A stretch of 24,138 nt of DNA from a virus, in IMG/VR virus record IMGVR_UViG_3300017727_000157, positions 1 through 24,138 of that record. One strand, given 5' to 3'. Below are positions 23,325 to 24,138 of this stretch, piece after piece. Position 1 is the first letter of the stretch; every line of letters begins with the position of its first letter. Below the pieces are notes generated by a model. That model worked only from the letters and a program-made list of their open reading frames with translations. It was not told where the DNA came from and searched no databases. Made by a program: the position numbers and the translations under genes.

Positions 23325-24138
23325 TTAATATTCTGTTTTAATATAACACTCCCAACCATGATCATTACTATGAAAACCAGAAAAACTTATTTTTATTTCA
23401 TTTGTATTTGCCGAAGGTAAAGAAACAGTTACGCCAACACCACTAAAATCGTTTGTTGCAACCGTAACAAGTGTTACAACACCTGTACCAATTTTAGATG
23501 AACCACCCCCATCATTTCTCCAAATAATAATACCATCAAATAATCTAGTTGGCCAGCCTGATACTCTAAGTCCTAATGTTCCTCCAGACGGGTTAGAGCC
23601 AAAAAGAGCTACTGGATCAAAAGTATAATTATAACTAGATCCTCCATAAGAAACAAAAAGATTTCTTGGGACACGCATTGTTGATCCAGTTGCTGTTGCT
23701 GCAAGAATTTCTCTATAAAACAAAGCGTCTCCAGCATTGTTTATTGTTAATCTAGAATCTGATAAAGTAACATTATTACCATTTACTTCATTATTGACTG
23801 CTAATATTAATTCGCCACGACCTTGAGTTGTAGTTCTTTTAAAGAATATTCCTGCCTTTACATAAGTATTATTACTTAGCATACTAAAACCAATACTAGC
23901 AGAATCACCATCTGTGTCATTTTCGTTTACTAAAAGTAAATTATTCGCATCTCCTGATACGTCACCAGTTACAGTTAATTTTCTACCAGGCGAAGTCGTC
24001 CCGATCCCAACTTTTCCGTTTTTAAGAGCTATACTACCTAGAAAACCACCTGTTGAAGCATAATTTTGTATTTCTAAAAAATCAGCTCCACTATAAGCAC
24101 CATTTATTTGAAAAGCAGCATAGTTAGAATCATATATT
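23325..24138 (-). CDS. Tail fibre / appendage protein, C-terminal part (5' end cut by window)
   Basis: The frame is open from the window edge to the stop at 23325, giving 271 residues; an internal Met at 23882 is not the true start because coding continues upstream without a stop. Near 23990-24015 it reads GKVGIGTTSPGRKLTVTG, the VGIGTTSP motif that marks the distal part of many fibre and adhesin proteins of Bacteroidota and marine phages. It follows segments such as AAFQINGAYSG and FLGSIALKNG. Downstream are beta-rich repeats (GIFFKRTTTQGRGELILAVN, AGDALFYREILAA) and it ends HSNDHGWECYIKTEY. In many relatives a C-terminal S74 self-cleaving chaperone follows this motif, but none is present before the stop. 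It probably binds the host surface. Confidence 0.8.
   Translation of the reverse strand, partial: IYDSNYAAFQINGAYSGADFLEIQNYASTGGFLGSIALKNGKVGIGTTSPGRKLTVTGDVSGDANNLLLVNENDTDGDSASIGFSMLSNNTYVKAGIFFKRTTTQGRGELILAVNNEVNGNNVTLSDSRLTINNAGDALFYREILAATATGSTMRVPRNLFVSYGGSSYNYTFDPVALFGSNPSGGTLGLRVSGWPTRLFDGIIIWRNDGGGSSKIGTGVVTLVTVATNDFSGVGVTVSLPSANTNEIKISFSGFHSNDHGWECYIKTEY

Noticed and set aside
1-24138. Prophage or integrated element
   Set aside because: No integrase, attachment site, tRNA or flanking host gene is present; all genes fit a single late phage module on one strand.

Overview
This window looks like part of the late, virion-morphogenesis half of a short-tailed (podovirus-like) double-stranded DNA phage, probably infecting a marine or aquatic Bacteroidota (Flavobacteriia-like) host. 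Every convincing gene lies on the minus strand, so transcription runs from position 24138 towards 1. The DNA is AT-rich. Start codons are preceded by A/T-rich leaders rather than Shine-Dalgarno sequences. Five intergenic gaps carry TAnnTTTGT, which matches the -7 element of Bacteroidota promoters. All three points fit a Bacteroidota host. No integrase, repressor, polymerase, lysis gene, tRNA, CRISPR or insertion sequence was seen.

Layout in transcription order. (1) 24138-21005: the 3' part of a tail fibre with a VGIGTTSP motif; small conserved phage genes (121, 86, 172 and 74 aa); a 187-aa protein that reads as two GroES-like co-chaperonin domains in tandem; and a 91-aa gene in the usual place of a small terminase subunit. 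(2) 21027-13696: head module with large terminase, portal, an acidic scaffold-like protein and the major capsid protein, the last followed by a hairpin that may attenuate transcription. (3) 13616-12400: a 251-aa protein of unknown role, then a 138-aa gene standing alone between a promoter-like site and a strong intrinsic terminator, as expected for an abundant decoration-type protein. (4) 12318-1940: tail connector module with two ring/adaptor-type proteins (331 and 306 aa), a 1722-aa tail hub ('muzzle'-like) protein, three small paralogous repeat proteins and a 251-aa muzzle-associated protein. (5) 1896-1: two internal-virion or ejection-type proteins, the second cut by the window edge.

The gene order terminase, portal, scaffold-like, capsid, ring proteins, muzzle, internal proteins, with no tape-measure or tail-tube gene, resembles that of crAss-like phages and their marine flavophage relatives. 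That relationship is an inference from gene order and protein character, not a search result.

The most unusual feature is a run of cysteine-rich, roughly 60-90-residue repeats carrying (Q)TYYH...YSD...GYY motifs. They form the C-terminus of the muzzle-like protein and the whole of the next three genes (2706-5984), about eleven modules of two related types that appear to have been shuffled and duplicated. They are good candidates for an expandable tail-tip adhesin. The tandem GroES-like protein and the recurrent TAnnTTTGT late-promoter motif are the other main points of interest.
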